This document shows positions 43,860 through 55,624 of a stretch of 64,000 nt of DNA, piece after piece. Each line of letters begins with the position of its first letter. Within the stretch, counting starts at the first letter, position 1. This stretch comes from Codonopsis lanceolata (taxonomy: Eukaryota > Streptophyta > Magnoliopsida > Asterales > Campanulaceae): positions 8,842,239 through 8,906,238 of the forward strand of contig CM028377.1 of assembly GCA_013146195.2 (NCBI GenBank), in the 5' to 3' direction. Both the position numbers and the translations under genes were made by a program. The notes under the pieces are model-generated. The model ran no database searches. It was not told the origin of the DNA and saw only the letters and a program-made list of their open reading frames with translations.

Positions 43860-45077
43860 TTGCATCGCAACACTAAACACAATATCCATTGCGTTGACAC
43901 AAAACTGAATGCAATATCCATTGCAGAAAACAGATGCAATATCCATTGCATCGAAACACAAAACGCAATATCCATTGCGTCGACGCAAAACTTAATGCAA
44001 TATCCATTGCATTAACACAGAAAATGGATACAATATCCATTGCATCGCAACACAAAACGCAATATCCATTACGTCGACACAAAACTTAATGCAATATCCA
44101 TTGCATTAATCACGGAAAGCAGATGCAATATCCATTGCATCGCGACACAAAACGCAATATCCATTGCGTCGACACAAAACTTAAGGCAATATCCATTGCA
44201 TTAACATAGAAAATGGATGCAATATCCATTGCATCGCAACACAAAACGCAATATCCATTGCGTCGACACAAAACTTAATACAATATCCATCGCATTAACA
44301 CGGAAAGCGGATGCAATATCCATTGCATCACGACACTAGACGCAATATCCATTGCGCCGACAGAAAACCTAATGCAATATCCATTGCATTAACACAGAAA
44401 ACTGATGCAATATCCATTGCATCGCAACACTAAATGCGATATCCATCGCATTACCAGAAAGACGGATGCAATATCCATTGCATTGCAACGCTGAATGCGA
44501 TATCCATCGCAATACTCGAAAGACGGATGCAATGTCCATTGCATCGCAACGCTGAATCTGATATCCATCGCATTGACACGGAAGACGGATGCAATATCCA
44601 TTGCATCGTAACGCTGAATGCGATATCCATCGCATGGACACAGAAGGACGGATGCAATATCCATTGCATCGCAACGCTGAATGTGATATCCATCGCATTG
44701 ACACGGAAGACGGATGCAATATCCATTGCATCGCAACGCTGAATGCGATATCCATCGCATTGACACGGAAGGATGGATGCAATATCCATTGCATCGCAAC
44801 GCTGAATGCGATATCCATCGCATTGACACGGAAGGACGGATGCAATATCCATTGCATCGCAACGCTGAATGCGATATCCATCGCATTGACAACGAAGGAC
44901 AGATGCAATATCCATTGCATCGCAACGCTGAATGTGATATCCATCGCATTGACACGGAAAGACAGATGCAATATCCATTGCATCGCAACGCTAGATGCGA
45001 TATCCATCGCATTGACAAGGAAGGACGGATGCAATATCCATTGCATCGCAACGTTGAATGCGATATCCATCGCATTT
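43860..45077. repeat. Tandem array of hairpin-forming repeats
   Basis: Each half-unit is an inverted repeat around an almost fixed ATCC loop: ATGCAAT-ATCC-ATTGCAT, ATGCGAT-ATCC-ATCGCAT, ACGCAAT-ATCC-ATTGCGT or TTAATGCAAT-ATCC-ATTGCATTAA. The left part (to about 44400) has a period near 94 bp with three hairpins per unit. The right part has eleven units of about 62 bp with two hairpins. About forty hairpins in all. Long open frames cross the array in several frames on both strands only because the unit lacks stops; I do not regard them as genes. Confidence 0.95.
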
Positions 45078-48017
45078 CTAAAAGACGGTATGTCGCGATG
45101 TATGTGCTGTAAAGGTAGTCTATCAAGTGTTGTGATGCATGAGACGTCTCCTCAGGAACGCTGCCTTCGTCGGAGAACAAAACATTTCCCTCTGATCCGG
45201 GGTTGTATGTCCCTTAAAGGAAAGTTTTCCAACACAGCTATTGATGCACAGAAAATGGGTAAAATACTTACCTTTTCTTACCTTGGCTTTGCCTTTGCGA
45301 CTTCGTCTCGTTTTTTGCCTTGTTTTATCGCACTCGCCGGGATTTTTGTTGCAGTTCTAGCTTTTGCTGGATTTTTTTTTTATTATTATTATTTATTTTT
45401 TATTATACATTTAAAAAAAACTTTTGAATGCGCATGTGTACCATCTGTTTCTTAAACATGTTAAGACAGGATAAGGCAAGGTGATGGAAATGCAATATGA
45501 GAGCTTGAGATGTGACTTTTAGTTGGCTTTGGAGGGTTATGTGTATGGGAGTTGATGGTGATATTTGAAATGGAGGCGAATGATGTGTTGGGTCGGGGTC
45601 TTTTGACTAGTGCATCATTCAAAAAAAGGAATTCAACCGGGACTAGTGAGCCCTACTAATCAATGCCTCGGAGGAAACATTTTTTTTTCTTTTTTTTTCT
45701 TTTTTCCTTTTTTTTTTTGTGCTCTAACTTTTGCCTAGGCCGCCCTTTCGGGTTTTCAACCTAGCGAGCTGTTTACCTTGTAGGGAGCCAGTCTTTCGAT
45801 GCATGCGAAGATGAGCTGCTTATTCTTGAGGGATCATGGTTTTTGTAGTCTCTTCGCTCCTTCAGGTAGAGATGGAAATGGCAGCTGCCTTTGGAGATGA
45901 TGAGCCTTTGTGTATCCAATGAGTTTGGCGAGAGAAGTCCCAGGATGAATTTAATCAACCAAATTTTGTAAAATGGGATGGGCAAGTTTCTGAAGAGATT
46001 AACTGGAGACATTCCCAGAAAAACTCGATTGAGAAAGACTTTTGTGGGAGACAGGAATGAGTATGCTCACAGAAAGTGGATGACTCTAATGGACAAAAAG
46101 AAGAGTCATGATCCAGAGTTTATCGCCGCGTATCACAGGTTTTATGGACCCTACTTAACATTTATCTTTTGATAATTTTATGTGTCTTTAGAAAGGAGTT
46201 CTGTCCTGGATCCAGATCACGTTGCATCCGATTGAAACAGAGCTATAGGTGGTGACTAGCTTATGGCATAGTGTTCAAGCATTTAGGATGGTTTAGCTTT
46301 AGGATTGAGGATCTGATCGGCCTCTTGCTCTAAGGTATTTTGGGCCATGGGTTTGGTTATTTTAGGAAAGACGATCGCAGGGCGATTATTGGGTGGCCTT
46401 TTAGGCTATGGGTTTGGATGAGAATTTGGTCTCTAGACTTGATTGTAGGTATGGTCGGGAGGTCGGCTTTTCGGCTTTGGTTTCGGATCGTGGGGTTGTC
46501 CAAGAGTGATTGATGTTTTTCTTTGGTTGCGAGAGAAATATTTTGAAAAAATTGCTCAGGAGAGGCTTCTCTCTTTTTTTCTTCTTTCTTTTTTTTCTTT
46601 TTCTCTCTCTCTCTCTCTCTTTTTTGTTGCGAGAGGGAAATTTCTTCTCTTCTTCTTCTTCTTTTTTTTGACCTCTCGGAGTAATTTGGGAGAGTGCTTG
46701 AAGAGATACTCGTCTTCTCTTTCTTGGGATAAAGAAGATTGTCACTCTTGGTGGATATATATAAGGGTGGAGCAGCCCCAGTTTTGAGAAGCTGGGTTTT
46801 AGAGATGGTTAGGCTTTGGCAATTGATGGATTTGTTCGGGCATTTGGAAGAGGATGGGTGTATGGTTGGAAGCCTCTAGTGTGCCGTTTAATAGCTCGGT
46901 CGCAATGGGTCGAAGGTGATTCTGGTCAAGACGACTTGCCTGCTCTAGATTTCATGTGTTCTTAAAAGTTTTCGGGTCCATATCCTCTTGATGACTCATC
47001 ATCAACTCGTGTAGATGTATCATGTTTTTTCATGAGTTGACTCGTCATCTCCATCTTTTTTTTTTACAGATATTTTGGCGATATGTGGTGCTCAGAGATC
47101 AAGAAGAAGACTCGACAAGCTAATATAGGAAAAGCAAGAATTTTATCAGGCCTGAATATACTTTTGGAAGGCTCAGTTTGAAGACTCGGTTGGGCTTTCA
47201 AAATAACGAAGACCAAATGAGCATACTCTGCAAGGATATGGGCTAAGAGGATACCTCTGGGTTTGAAAGCCCCTGGTCCTGAATTGTTGTGTATGATCCC
47301 TGAGTTGCATGGCTTTTCCGGACTTCTCAGCTTTCCAGACTTTTCTACTTTCTTGGCTGTCCCAGTTTTTCCAACTTTCTTTTCTTTTCTGGCTTCCTAT
47401 CGATTCTTCTTCTTTTTTTTTCTCTTTTTTTATCATTTTTCTTTTTTTTTTCTTGTTTTTTTTTTTTTTTTTTTTTTTTTGTGGTGGTAGACCTTGACAT
47501 CTCAAAGTAGGACTTGCTAGATTATTTTTTTTAATCAAGAATGACTGATGCACTTATTAATTGGTGATGACGATTGAAAATAATGGTGAGGGGGAATTTC
47601 CTGTCTTTACATGTTTTGGGAAATAGAAGACAACATATAGAAAAAAGACTTTCTCTCCTCTTTTTTTTTCGAAGACTCCTTTTTTTTTTTTTTAGAGAGA
47701 ACGAAATCTCCCTTTTTTTTCTTTTTTTTCTTTGTTTTTTTAAATAATCAATTTTTTTATGAGATGTAATGATTACGTACCTCCGGACAGTCCTCTCAAG
47801 AGAGTAAATGACAGTAGTTAACCCCCCTTTTTTTTAGCCTCTGCAAAATTGTTAGTGGTACCAGAAAACAACAAGGGTTCCAAAATTGACATTGTGTTGA
47901 AAAGAGTTGTTTCCTGGAGATTTTATTTGACAGAAGAACACTCAAAGGTGCAAAGAGTCTTTGGAAGTGTATATACAAGGGTATTCTAGGGTACTTTCTA
48001 CTTTTTACTAAAGCCAA
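45078..48017. other. Interior of the Tat-like element where pol would lie; no pol found
   Basis: About 2.9 kb with long homopolymer T runs (45660-45720, 46570-46670, 47400-47480, 47660-47760). No RT, RNase H or integrase motif. One plus-strand frame (45978-46172) reads RLTGDIPRKTRLRKTFVGDR and then DPEFIAAYHRFYG; it looks coding-like but I do not recognise it. Confidence 0.5.
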
Positions 48018-49574
48018 TCATGGGTGTGGCTTTTCAATGATTTGACAATCAATAAGATCTTGGATGGCACTTCTGAGCTTATAACACTTATCAGTGGGAT
48101 GGCCACTGCTACGATGATACTCGCAATACTGAGAGTGGTCCCATGTGTCTGATAGCTTTGGTGGAGGTCGGTAGTTTTCCATCGGTTTCAAAACCCCTTG
48201 TGCCATTAAGCCTTGGAAAATCAGAGACATTGGGGCATTCAGTTCATCGTAATGCCTTCTTTTTGCTCGGTAGGGTCCTATGAGGTTCTTGTTGGCATTA
48301 CTACTTCCTTCAACAGAGTTGGCAGATTCATATGACCATGGCACACTACTATATTTACTCGGTGGAATTCTTTCAACCACATTGACTTCTTCCGAAGACT
48401 CTTCGTCTGATTCAGAGTCACAGAGTGAAATTGGGGGTGTATGTGTATCAATCTCTAGGGATCCCATACGTACTTCTTCGTCAATACGGACTCTTATCTC
48501 TACTATTTCTTTAAAATTTCTATAAGGGAGATACCGCATGTGTTCTAGGTAAATTGGCTGGAGGTTTTTTATGAACATTCTGCATGATTCGGCGGATCGA
48601 GTGCGTCCAAGTGCAGGCGACTTTATCCTTCCATCTGGCTGCAAATTCTGCGAATGTTTCATTTTCTTTTTGGGTGCATGCCTTAAGTTCCCTTTTATTT
48701 TCAGTGGTGGTATTGTCTTTGTACCTTTCCAGGAACCCTTCAGCTATTTGGTCCCAAGTGCTCATGGTGCTATCATCTACTAGCATTAACCATTGCTTAG
48801 CGGCCCTATTAAGGTGAGGTGAAAAATTGGGGGCCTGGGCTTGAAGCTAGCCCCTCTTGACTGCATGCCAGTAGAGTAAGATTTTAGGTAAGAGATAGGG
48901 CATCCAGTCCCATCGAATTTTTCTATGTTGGGCATTTTGAAATTTGGGGGTAGTATGGCTGAAGGTTTTAGTGTTAATGCCTTTATAGAAAAATTTTCTT
49001 TTTCCAGGGCTTCGAGCATCATACTTTTCAAGTTCTCCATGTCTGCCTCCATTTTGGTGGGAGGGGGAGTTGGATTTTGGTATATGCTGGTAGGACTAGG
49101 AAAAACTGGATTAGTTTCTGGCTGCGGTATTTTGTAAGGATTTTGAGGAGGCATCTAGTAAGGGTTCTGGTAAGGATTTTGATTTTGGGTAGGATTTGAG
49201 TTTTGGGCTGGACAGGGATTTTGGGTAGGATATGAATTTTGGGCTGCATGTGGAGGATATGATGGATAAGGGTTGATATTTGGGTGGTAGGGATTTGGTG
49301 GAGGATTTGGATTGGGTGTAGTGGCATTATTTGGAGGGTTAGTGTTTGGCTTGGAAATTGGGTTTGGAGGCACATGGAGGGTTGATGCTTCTTGTGGGAC
49401 TGCAGGGGAAGAGATTACCTTACCACTGGATTTTAAATTTTGCACCAGATTAGCAATTTGACTTATCCCTGCACCCAACTTTTGGTCTAACCATTCCTGC
49501 ATTGCTGGAGTCAGAGCGTCCCCTGAAGCCCCTGGATCTGTACCCATGGTGGGTTGGTTACTTTCAGCTGCCAT
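48018..49574 (-). pseudogene. gag: Tat/Ogre-type gag, frameshifted
   Basis: Likely start MAAESNQPTMGTDPGASGDA at 49574, then TPAMQEWLDQKLG and a long Pro/Asn/Tyr-rich tract. An in-frame TAG (about 49155) precedes MENLKSMMLEALEK, PPNFKMPNIEKFDGTGCPIS and YLKSY. The frame shifts to STWDQIAEGFLERYKDN and ETFAEFAARWKDKV (48786-48520), then to CEYHRSSGHPTDKCYKLRSA (48100 region), a CxxH-type zinc knuckle. KFDGTxxPxxHL, FAxRWR and CxYHxxxGHxTxxC are hallmarks of Tat/Ogre gags. At least two frameshifts and a stop make it inactive. Confidence 0.85.
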
Positions 49575-50111
49575 TCTGCTAAAACATGTATCTTCTAACA
49601 CTGCCTCTTTTCTGATCTGAAACTGATATCCTCTGATCTAATTTCTGCACTATTTTCCCGTATCAACCGGCCAGTACTATCTCTGCGTTTCCAAATTCGG
49701 GCCAGATTTCTAAGGAAAATGGGGTTTTGGAGGTATCAGAAGGCTGGCTGGAGGCTGTCTGGGCTTGGAGTACAGCGTGACTTTTTATTAGTATATTTTA
49801 TTATTATTATTTTGTTCCTTTCAATTGACCGGATAAGCACCCGCTTTATTTTGACAGTCTCAGGACTTTTTCTGGAACAGTGGATTTCTTTCTCCAGAGT
49901 ATAGGACCAACGTATTCCACCTGCCTTTTGACTCCCGAGACTGGACTGGTCCCAGACGAAGGGCCTATACTCTTTCCAGGATCCACCATTCGAAATGGTC
50001 TAGGTCGAGCATCTGAAAATTATAAATCAGCCCCTGTTCATTATTTATATTTATATTTTTTTTTGTGCGCACTTATTATATATATATATTTTTTTGAACT
50101 TGCGCATTTTT

Positions 50112-50196
<85 letters not shown>

Positions 50197-50931
50197 ACAG
50201 GGGCTGACTCATAATCCAGAGATGCAAAAACTGGTTGGTCTGTGAAGTGTCCTGAAAAACTATATGCATTCTAACGTTGGTTTATGCAGGGGGTAGGCTG
50301 GCCATGGTGTAGGATAACAGTTCGGAATATTCCTATATGAGTGCACGTGTGTGCGGTATCTAGAAAGCAGTCAAGTCTTTATTTATTTTACAGATATATG
50401 AACAGAAAAATAAAGTAGATATGGCATGTCTTGCTGTTATGTGTGGATTTTCTCGGCTTTTTATTTTTTATCGCAAGCAAGAAAGCACACCATATTAAGA
50501 AATAGAAAGAAAAGTGGGGAAACTATCTATCCCTATTAATTACAAATTTTGGTCCTATGTCCCCAAAATAAAATGAAAGAATGAATGCAGATATGTATAA
50601 ATGTACATAATAAAATGAAAAAGAAAATGAACTGAAAGAAATAATAATATACAGCCGGAAGCAAAATAAAGCCCCGGCTCTTTTGTTGTGCTGCCCGGGA
50701 TTTATTTATAAAATATATATATATTTTTTTTTTACTTTTCGAAAAAAAAATTTATATTTATTTTTTTTGAATTTTTTTTTATTTAATATTCTTAAACACA
50801 CCTGTAACAGTTATCGGAACGAAACTGCTGCAAGATGGATGATCATATCCACAAATATAGACACGGATGTATAGGAACACTATATTCAAATGTGTAAATT
50901 AATATAACAAGCATATTGTCTTGTTGTTATG
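49575..50931 (-). other. Leader region of the Tat-like element
   Basis: Non-coding. It contains an (AT)n array at 50113-50193 and T-rich tracts. The PBS expected just inside the 5' LTR is not recognisable. Confidence 0.5.
50113..50193. repeat. (AT)n microsatellite
   Basis: About 80 bp of uninterrupted AT dinucleotide in the leader region. Confidence 0.95.
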
Positions 50932-52704
50932 TGCGCGTACGTGCGGATGCGGAACACCACTGCTCTCGTTCCACACTCCCTTGTTTAGGGGAAGACGAAA
51001 TCAAAAGTGCGAGAGGAGTGCTGTCTATGTTAGCACGTTGGAATGTGCCTCGGTTGCCTTTAGTGGATTTTGTATCCAATATGGGAACTTATGGTTTCCC
51101 GCATCAAGTTATCCCTTTTTTAGGGGATACCAGGATATGGGAATGCATTACCCTTTCATTCTCATTTTCCCTTTTTTAGGGGAAAACGGAAAAGTGCAAA
51201 AAAGGATATTGCGACGCCCCCACTATGGATTTTATAAAAATAGCCTTATGGCCCGTTCAGATCACTATGGGAGCTTTGGGTTTCCCGCATCAATTTATCC
51301 CTTTTTTAGGGGATACCAGGATATGAGAATACATCACCCTTCCATTCTCATTTCTCTTTTTTTTAGGGGAGAACGGGAAAGTGCAAAGAAGGAATGTTGC
51401 GAGGCCCCACTGGATCCGAAAGTTTTAGAGTCGCCATCTTTATTTTAAGGCAAATAAAGCAAAACCAAAGAAAAGAAAAATAAACCAGAGAAAAAGAAAA
51501 CGGGTTCGGAGGCTAAGTTACGAGTTAGGAAGGTGCTAGGCACCCAACTCGCCCTTTTGGTCTCAAAAGTGGTTTTTGGCTGAAGTATGCTTATTGTTAT
51601 ATTTATTTAGCAAATAAATAAAGTATTAAAAGACAGGAAATTAAAACAAATACATCCGTGGCTACATTATTTACGGACTTGCAGCCATTTCCTTACAATA
51701 ATTACAGACATATTTAAGAATATTTGGCCATTATAACGGCTCTTTTAAATACTATTCTCCTATTCTAATCCGGGCAGCACAACGGCTTATATTGGCTACA
51801 TTGTGCCGGATTTAAATAACAACTTTAAAATAAATAAATGGACAGAAAAGTAAATAAATAAAATAAATAACGCCCTTAGAGGCTTTACCTTTTAGAGCGG
51901 TGGTGTGCTCGCTATGTCCTTCAGGGAGAGGGAGTCTTTTTTTGTTGTTTGTTGTCTGGTTGTTGTTTTGATTTGGGCAGAGTGACTGCTTATTTTGGAG
52001 ACTTTGGGCTGGTCAACTCGGGCAAAGTGACAGCTTATTTTGGTAGGTTTTGGCCTTTTTGGTTTGGCGGAATAACGGCTTAGTTTTTTTGATTTTTCGG
52101 CTCGTTACTCAGGCAGAGTAACAGCTTACTTTGGGATTTTTGGACCGGGGAAGTGAGGTGGATACCTAACAACTAGGCTAGGGATCACTTATAACCTATG
52201 AGTATTTATTTTGGCGGAGTTTGGACGGGGTTTGGAGACTTTAGGGGCTTCCACTCACCTATCTCGCACCTCTCGTACTAATATTATTGTAGGAAACGAA
52301 GAGGCAGAACTTCGTTGCGATTTTTAATCGCGGAACTGAGCAGCTGAAATGAGGAGGCCGGGGCTTCTATTTATAGTTGAGAGGCAGGATCCATCGGGAA
52401 TTTTGAAGTTTGTTCATCCTGCATTGATCAGTTGTACCACGAGCATCAAGCATTGTACCATTTCATCTCTGAGAGAGGCTACATTGAATGGGCATGGTGC
52501 GGCCAAGGGATCCCTTGGTGCGGCACCATGAGCACTATTCCAGTTTGATTTTTTTCACTTTCACCCCCTGCAGTTCACTGTTTCGCGCATCCTATTTTTC
52601 TTTTCGTATTTTTAACTCCTGTAACTTGACATTTGTTAAGTTTTGACAGTTCTTGATATTTTATGTCAATCACATACCAGGGGTACGAAATTGGGGTGTC
52701 TACA
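50932..52704 (-). repeat. 5' LTR of the Tat-like element, inner end lost
   Basis: It aligns from 41187 of the partner onward with few differences, so the last ~50 bp of the LTR (GGGTGCG...TCACA side) is missing. In its place stands AACAAGCATATTGTCTTGTTG. TATA box at 52375-52368 and U3 palindrome at 52493-52530 (core CCAAGGGATCCCTTGG). The outer end GTGTCTACA is intact against the target duplication. Confidence 0.8.
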
Positions 52705-52709
52705 CCATG

Positions 52710-54688
52710 ACAAAATGATAACACACGTTGGTGTTCTTCCTCAGGAATACATCTCCTTATAAGTAAATCAGGACCATGCTTAAACAGATAAGGTTCATCC
52801 CAAAAGTAATGTCTCACTTCAGATAAAAATTTCTTTCTTTCATGATATCCAAAATCAGGATTTATGATGTTGGCCACTATAAAATTCACATAATCCGCAT
52901 ACCATGACTCATGTTTCTGAATAACGAACAACTGTTTGTTTGGGAAATCTTCATTCAAAGGAATGTTATTTTCAAATAACTACTTCTCAAACAAAGGCCA
53001 TAATTATAGCCTAGATAAATGGTCAGCCACCACATTCTCTAATCCTTTCTTATCTTTTATTGTGATATTAAATTCTTGCAACAAAAGCATCCACCTAATC
53101 AGCCTATGCTTAGCATCATTGTTTGTCAACTAGTATTTTAAAGCAGCATGGTCAGAAAAAACAATCGTCTTGGATCCTAACAAGTAAGGACATAATTTTT
53201 CAAGAGCAAAAACGACAGCCAAAAATTCCTTTTCAGTGGTCATGTAATTCATTTGTGCATTAATAAGTGTTCGACTAGCATAGTGAATCACACGCGTTGA
53301 TTTATCTATTCTTTGACCAAGCACAGCCCCAATAGCGAAATCTGAAGCATCACATATAATTTCAAATAGAAGTGACCAATTAGGGCTGGCTAAGATGGGA
53401 GCTGTAGTTAATTTTTCTTTCAAAAGGTTGAAAGCATCAAGACAATCTTTATCAAAAATGAATTCAATTTCCTTCGCTAACAGGTTGTATAAAGGCTTGT
53501 AAATTTTTGAAAAATCTTTTATAAAACGCCTATAAAAACCTGCATGACCAAGAAAACTTCTAACACCTTTCACTGAATTAGGGGGATGTTATTTAGAAAT
53601 TACTTCCACCTTGGCTTGATCAACCTCTATTCCTCTTTTTGACACAATGTGTCCTAACACAATACCCTGATTAACCATAAAATGACATTTCTCCCAACTA
53701 AGGGTTAAATTCTTTTTACATCATTGCTTAAGCAATAGGATTAAATTTTTAAGTCATTTATCAAATGATTCTCCAAAGACAGAGAAATCATCCATAAATA
53801 CTTTTACACATCTTTCCACTTGGTGTGAAAATATCGAGATCATAGATCTATAAAAAGTGGTTGGGGCATTACATAAGCCAAAAGGCATTCTTCTATACGC
53901 AAACATGCCAAAGAGACGTAAATGTCGTCTTTTCCTGATCCTCAATTGTGATGGGAATTTGGTTATATCCTGAAAATCCATCGAGGAATCAGTAAAAATC
54001 ATAACCTGCTAGTCTTTCTAGAATTTGTTCAATAAAAGGTAGAGGGAAGTGATCTTTTCTAGTAGTAGCATTGAGTTTCCTCAAATCAATACACATCCTA
54101 TACCCTGTAATTGTTCTAGTAGGAACTAACTCATCTTTGTCATTCTTTACTAGACTAATCCCTGATTTCTTAGGAACTACCTGCACTTAGCTCACCGATT
54201 TACTATCAGAAATAGGGTAGATAATACACGCATCTAGAAGTTTAAGAACTTCTTTTTTCACAACTTCTTCCATGTGTGGGTTCAATCTTCTTTGATGTTC
54301 TCTAGAAGGTTTAGCATCTTCTTCGAGATGAATTTTGTGCATACACATGGTCGGACTTATGCCTTTCAGAATGGCTAAGATCCATCCTATCGCTTCCATA
54401 TGTTCCTTCCATACCCTTATCAATTTTTCTTCTTGATCTTCAAAAAGACTTGAAGCTATTATCACCGGCAAAGTGTCATTTTTACCAAGACAAACATATT
54501 TCAAAGTAGAAGGTAAGGGTTTAATTCCAAAATAGGTGGTGATTCAATTGAAGAACTAACTTGTCATTAAAATGACCTAAAGGATCACGAGCAACTTCCT
54601 TAGTGGTTATCTCTTCACTTTCCTCAAATAGTTTCGTTAATGCAATAACTTCATCATTTTCGCTATATATCACCTTAACACTGCTCAC
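52710..54688 (-). pseudogene. pol: Athila-like reverse transcriptase and RNase H
   Basis: Frames on the minus strand run in order: LPVIIASSLFEDQEEKLIRV, HMEAIGWILAILKGISPTMC and EEDAKPSREHQRRLNP; VPKKSG, TGYRMCIDLRKLNATTRKDH; MPFGLCNAPTTFYRSM and VFMDDFSVFG, with the catalytic FMDD intact. RNase H follows: DASDFAIGAVLGQR, TEKEFLAVVFALEKL and FSDHAALKY, then KKFLSEVRHYFWDEPYLFKH and RRCIPEEEHQRVLSFCH, the beginning of the integrase zinc finger, where the Tat-like element inserted. Phrases such as EEEHxxVLxxCH and VLREHxxAIGW are Athila-type. At least four frame breaks. Gag and protease are missing to the right. Confidence 0.9.
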
Positions 54689-54689
54689 G

Positions 54690-55624
54690 AAAATATCAAC
54701 CCAGAGTCAATAGCTTTTGAACCTCAGAATCCCATTCTTCAACTTACTTATGAACCTATTCCTGAACAACACCTTTACCAAGAAAATGCTGACATTCCTC
54801 TTAGTCCTCCCCCTGAACCTTATCATGAAGAACCAGCAGTGAATCATATCCTTGTTGTTACAAAAGAATGTAGAGATCACCCGATTTCTCATATTATTGG
54901 TGACATACATGTAGGTGTTTGGACTAGAAGATCTTCCATAAATGAATGTATGTTCTGTGCTACATTTGTTTCAGAAGATGAACCTAAGAAGGTTGGTGAA
55001 GCTTTACAAGACCCTAGTTGGTTAGAAGCAATGCAAGAAGAACTCCAGCAAGTTGAGAGATGTCAAGTATGGAAGCTAGTTCCAAGACCTATTGACCATA
55101 CCATTATTGGCACAAAGTGGGTGTTTAGGAATAAGAAAGATGAAGACGAAAATATCATAAGAAACAAAGCAAGATTAGTTGCACAAGGATACCAAGAAGA
55201 AGGGATTGACTACGATGAAACCTTTGCTCCTGTAGCTAGGTTGGAAGCAATTCGAATTTTCTTAGCATATGCTTCATACAAAGAGTTTGTGATGTACCAG
55301 ATGGACGTAAAGAGTGCTTTCCTCAACGGTGATCTTCAAGAAGCAATTTATGTTACTCAGCCTCCAGGCTTTGTAGAAAAAAGGAAAAGAGACGAATGTT
55401 TACAAGATCAAGAAGGCTCTCTACGATCTTAAGCAAGAACCTCGTGCTTGGTACGAGACACTTTCCAAGTTCCTGATAGAACAAGGATTTGTACGAGGAC
55501 GAATCAACACTACTTTGTTCATTCTCAAACACAAAGACCACTCTCTGCTGGTGCAGATCTACGTCAATGATGACATATTTGGCTCCACAAATGAAAAGTT
55601 ATGCAAAAGATTTGAAATTCTAAT
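54690..55624 (+). pseudogene. pol: Copia reverse transcriptase (SIRE-like)
   Basis: A Glu/Pro-rich linker (IPEQHLYQENADIPLSPPPE) leads into DPSWLEAMQEELQQVERCQV, IGTKWVFRNKKDEDENIIRN, KARLVAQGYQEEGIDYDETF and QMDVKSAFLNGDLQEAIYV. Near 55380-55415 a frameshift occurs, after which KALYDLKQEPRAWYETLSKF and LVQIYVNDDIFGSTNEKL follow. The catalytic box is YVND where YVDD is usual, so activity is doubtful. It may be the missing RT of the SIRE-like element at 26361-30722, but the gap prevents proof. Confidence 0.85.

Larger units (their letters stand above)
41137..52704 (-). mobile_element. Non-autonomous Tat/Ogre-like LTR retrotransposon
   Basis: 11.6 kb bounded by exact CCATG duplications (41132-41136, 52705-52709). 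Two closely similar LTRs flank a damaged gag on the minus strand, no pol and a tandem-repeat array near the 3' LTR. Gag type and the repeat-bearing 3' region fit the Tat lineage, where tandem repeats in the 3' untranslated region are known. Close LTR similarity indicates recent insertion. It must have relied on another element's pol. Confidence 0.8.

Noticed and set aside
43860..45077. CRISPR-like array
   Set aside because: Spacing is regular, but the 'spacers' are repeats too, the context is a plant LTR element and there are no cas genes.
44369..45455. Long overlapping open frames (175-288 codons) on both strands over the tandem array
   Set aside because: They exist in several frames at once because the repeat unit lacks stops. 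Translations are periodic and have no domain.
46400..47553. Lys/Glu-rich and Phe-rich frames around 46.4-47.5 kb
   Set aside because: They are translations of T-rich and CTT repeats; no stable domain.
49880..50197. 105-codon frame ending in a run of Ile-Tyr
   Set aside because: The end is the translated (AT)n microsatellite and the rest is leader sequence.
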